Source: Deinococcus sp.
Lineage (GTDB): Bacteria; Deinococcota; Deinococci; Deinococcales; Deinococcaceae
DNA length: 24,922 bases
Direction: 5' to 3'
Assembly (NCBI RefSeq): GCF_025362455.1
Contig: NZ_JANYGJ010000096.1
Coordinates: forward strand, 1-24,922
Shown here: positions 21,457 through 24,922 of the stretch, in pieces
How the letters are laid out: each line of letters opens with the position of its first letter
Numbering within the stretch: the first letter of the stretch is position 1
Program-made: the position numbers and the translations under genes
The notes under the pieces: generated by a model
The model's input: the letters and a program-made list of their open reading frames with translations, nothing else
Databases searched by the model: none
What the model was told of the DNA's origin: nothing

Positions 21457-22461
21457 ATGCCCACAACCACTCCTTTCCCCGCCCTGCATTCCGTGCTGGC
21501 TCCGGACGCCCTGGCGGCACTCCTGGCCGAGCACTACGACCTTGCCGCCGACGTTCGCGCGACGTTCCTGCAACGCGGTCTCAACGACACCTACCGCGTG
21601 GAGTGGGGCAATGAGCGGGCCATCCTGCGGGTCTACTGCTCCGGCTGGCGCACCCTGGAACAAATTGGCTGGGAGCTGGCGTTTATCGAGCAGGGAGCGC
21701 AAAACGGCGCCAGCGTCGCCCGCCCCATTCCCAGGCGAGACGGAGCTCTGATCGCCGAGTTGTGCGCCCCGGAAGGTCCACGCGCCTAAGCGCTGTTCGA
21801 GTTTGCGCCGGGCCGCTGGCTGGACACCAGCGACAACGAGGCCGCACTCTATGGCCGGGCGGCAGCTCGTCTTCACAACGCTGCCGAGGGCTGGACGCAG
21901 GCGGGGCGGTTTTCACTCGACCTGGCCCACCTGATCTCGGAACCGGTAGCGCGTATCCAGCCTTTTTTGTCCAATTCGCCGGAGCTTCTCAGCAGCCTGG
22001 AAGCGGCGGCAGCCCGCACCCACGCGGCGATTTCGGCCCTGGTTCCCGAACTGGAATGGGGCGCTTGCCACGGCGATCTGCACGAGGGTAATGTCCATAT
22101 CGACGAGTCCGCCACCCTCTGGCTGTTCGATTTCGATTGTGGTGGCCCCGGATACCGCGCCTACGACCTGGCGGTCTACTGGTGGAGCCAGGCGTCCAAC
22201 AAAGGCAAGACCCCAGAGCAGGAGGTTGCTGCTTGGACCGCTTTTCTGAACGGCTACACAGCGATCCGGCCCCTGTCTGAGGCCGATGAACGCGCTACGC
22301 GCCACTTTGTCGCGGCCCGCGCAATCTGGTTTATGGGTCTGTATGTCCAACTGGCTGAAGTTTTCGGCACCACGACGGTCAGTGAGCGATTCTTCCAGCG
22401 TGGTCTCGACTTCATCACCGGCTGGGAGGCCAGACAGGAGATACCAGCTCTGCTAAGTTAA
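21457..22461 (+). pseudogene. Aminoglycoside phosphotransferase-like kinase, interrupted by an in-frame TAA
   Basis: One frame spans 335 codons, broken only by TAA at 21787-21789 (codon 111). Before it is the N-terminal kinase lobe (FLQRGLNDTYRVEWGNERAILRVY). After it, still in frame, come LFEFAPGRWLDT, the catalytic loop HGDLHEGN at 205-212 and the metal-binding DFD at 225-227 (LFDFDCGGPGYRAYDLAVYWW). This is a complete APH/choline-kinase/HSK2-type enzyme, which phosphorylates small molecules or homoserine. A Tyr codon (TAC or TAT) at the stop position would fit the family and needs one base change. It may be a recent pseudogene, a sequencing error or a readthrough case. A fragment beginning at a TTG (21967) would lack the N-lobe. 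The substrate is unknown. Confidence 0.8.
22454..22459 (+). promoter_or_regulatory. TAAGTT, possible -10 of the small lipoprotein
   Basis: TAAGTT ends eight bases before the ATG at 22468 and overlaps the stop of the kinase gene. It suggests that the lipoprotein can be transcribed independently of the broken gene. Confidence 0.35.
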
Positions 22462-22467
22462 ACTGAG

Positions 22468-22932
22468 ATGAACATTCGACCTTTGTTGATCGGTGGCCTG
22501 CTCCTGCTCACCGCCTGCGGCTCCGGCGTGGTCAAGCCTGGTGGGGGCAACCTGACGGCCAGCGCTATTATCTCCAGCACGGTATATACCTTCAACTGCG
22601 ACCCGGCGGCTCAGTCGGGCACACCCGTCGTCATCGACAAGCAGATGAGTTTTTCCTGTCGCAGCGAGGACGGCAAGGCCAACCTGACCGTGCTGCTGAA
22701 CACGGTAGAAACGAAGGTAGACCAGAACACGCCCAGCGAGCGCACCGACACGAAGCATACGGTGGCGGCGGTTCTGGTCATCGTCGGGCCGCCCGCCGCG
22801 ACGTACAGCGGCGCCGGTCAGGTCGGCGGTTATTCGCAACTCCTCAACCGCAGTCTCAGCGGTGATTTTCAGGTTGGATGGCCCACCACTGGCAGCGTCA
22901 CGGGCTCGTTCAGCTTCAGCAGCGACGAGTAG
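22468..22932 (+). CDS. Small predicted lipoprotein, unknown function
   Basis: 154 residues, family not recognised. The signal is MNIRPLLIGGLLLLTACGSG with lipobox LTAC and the lipidated Cys at 17. The mature part has two further cysteines (FNCDPAAQ and FSCRSEDG), which may form a disulfide, and alternating beta-strand patterns (KANLTVLLNTVETKV, HTVAAVLVIVG), ending in a Ser/Phe-rich FSFSSDE. This looks like a small beta-sandwich at the cell surface. It begins six bases after the kinase frame and converges with the acyl-CoA dehydrogenase gene. Confidence 0.7.
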   Translation: MNIRPLLIGGLLLLTACGSGVVKPGGGNLTASAIISSTVYTFNCDPAAQSGTPVVIDKQMSFSCRSEDGKANLTVLLNTVETKVDQNTPSERTDTKHTVAAVLVIVGPPAATYSGAGQVGGYSQLLNRSLSGDFQVGWPTTGSVTGSFSFSSDE

Positions 22933-22958
22933 CCAGCGCGGAATCTGTCCAGTGCGAA

Positions 22959-22982
22959 GCCCCCACCGTCCAGGCAGGGGGC
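22959..22982. terminator. GC hairpin between convergent genes
   Basis: GCCCCC (22959-22964) pairs with GGGGGC (22977-22982), with a possible inner CC/GG pair. It lies between the stops at 22932 and 23010 of convergent genes and could serve both. There is no T tract. Confidence 0.4.
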
Positions 22983-23009
22983 CAGGTCCAAACAGCCCTT
23001 ACTTCCCGC

Positions 23010-24836
<1,827 letters not shown>

Positions 24837-24843
24837 TGTGGTG

Positions 24844-24850
24844 TCCTCCT
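24844..24850 (-). promoter_or_regulatory. Strong Shine-Dalgarno of the acyl-CoA dehydrogenase
   Basis: AGGAGGA on the minus strand, seven bases before the ATG at 24836. It is one of the few clear Shine-Dalgarno sites at a gene that begins its own transcript in this window. Confidence 0.8.
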
Positions 24851-24922
24851 GGGGGTGCCGGATTCGCTGAACACGGCGGCTAGGGCGTGCGCTGAGTCTA
24901 CGCTGTTACCGAACTGGGTTGC

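Overview
The window reads as a chromosomal segment of a Deinococcus-like bacterium. The grounds are high-GC coding sequence, a MutS2, a Rex repressor and a c-di-AMP receptor of familiar type, and a repeated promoter layout in which a TANNNT -10 element lies 6-8 bases before the start codon. That layout is the leaderless-mRNA pattern reported for Deinococcus. I see no transposase, integrase, tRNA, rRNA or CRISPR array. It looks like ordinary core chromosome with short repeats and a few fast-changing loci.

Layout. 1-167 is the tail of a LysE/RhtB-type exporter on the + strand. From 10921 down to 254 a long run of minus-strand genes follows. In transcription order these are rlmN, a gene-poor spacer, a secreted TPR protein, a double-SPOR envelope protein, rex, an unusual lipoprotein, a darA-like c-di-AMP receptor, a DsbA-like thiol oxidoreductase, an NFACT (RqcH-like) protein, a GNAT acetyltransferase and a D-2-hydroxyacid dehydrogenase. 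Two + genes follow (a 53-aa membrane peptide and an endonuclease III family glycosylase at 11264-12055). Then comes a minus block with mutS2, a second GNAT protein, transaldolase, a membrane GGDEF protein and a TatD nuclease. A winged-helix regulator is divergent from tatD. A PEBP-family protein and a beta-propeller lipoprotein form a two-gene minus operon. A phosphotransferase gene broken by one in-frame TAA, a small lipoprotein and a large acyl-CoA dehydrogenase close the window.

Functional threads. (1) Translation and ribosome quality control: rlmN, an RqcH-type NFACT protein and MutS2 all lie here. (2) Redox and nucleotide sensing: Rex (NADH/NAD+), a DarA-type c-di-AMP receptor, a diguanylate cyclase-type protein and a secreted thiol oxidoreductase. 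(3) Genome maintenance: an endonuclease III homologue with its iron-sulfur cysteines, TatD and MutS2. (4) Envelope: SPOR, TPR, PEBP, propeller and two small lipoproteins.

The most notable signals are regulatory and structural. Nine genes have a near-start TANNNT element, whereas downstream genes in operons have Shine-Dalgarno sites. A perfect 11-bp inverted repeat is centred exactly on one such -10. Two unrelated genes (darA-like and rlmN) each have short tandem repeats running across their stop codon. A phosphotransferase reading frame is intact apart from one TAA. I did not find a clear multi-gene novel system.
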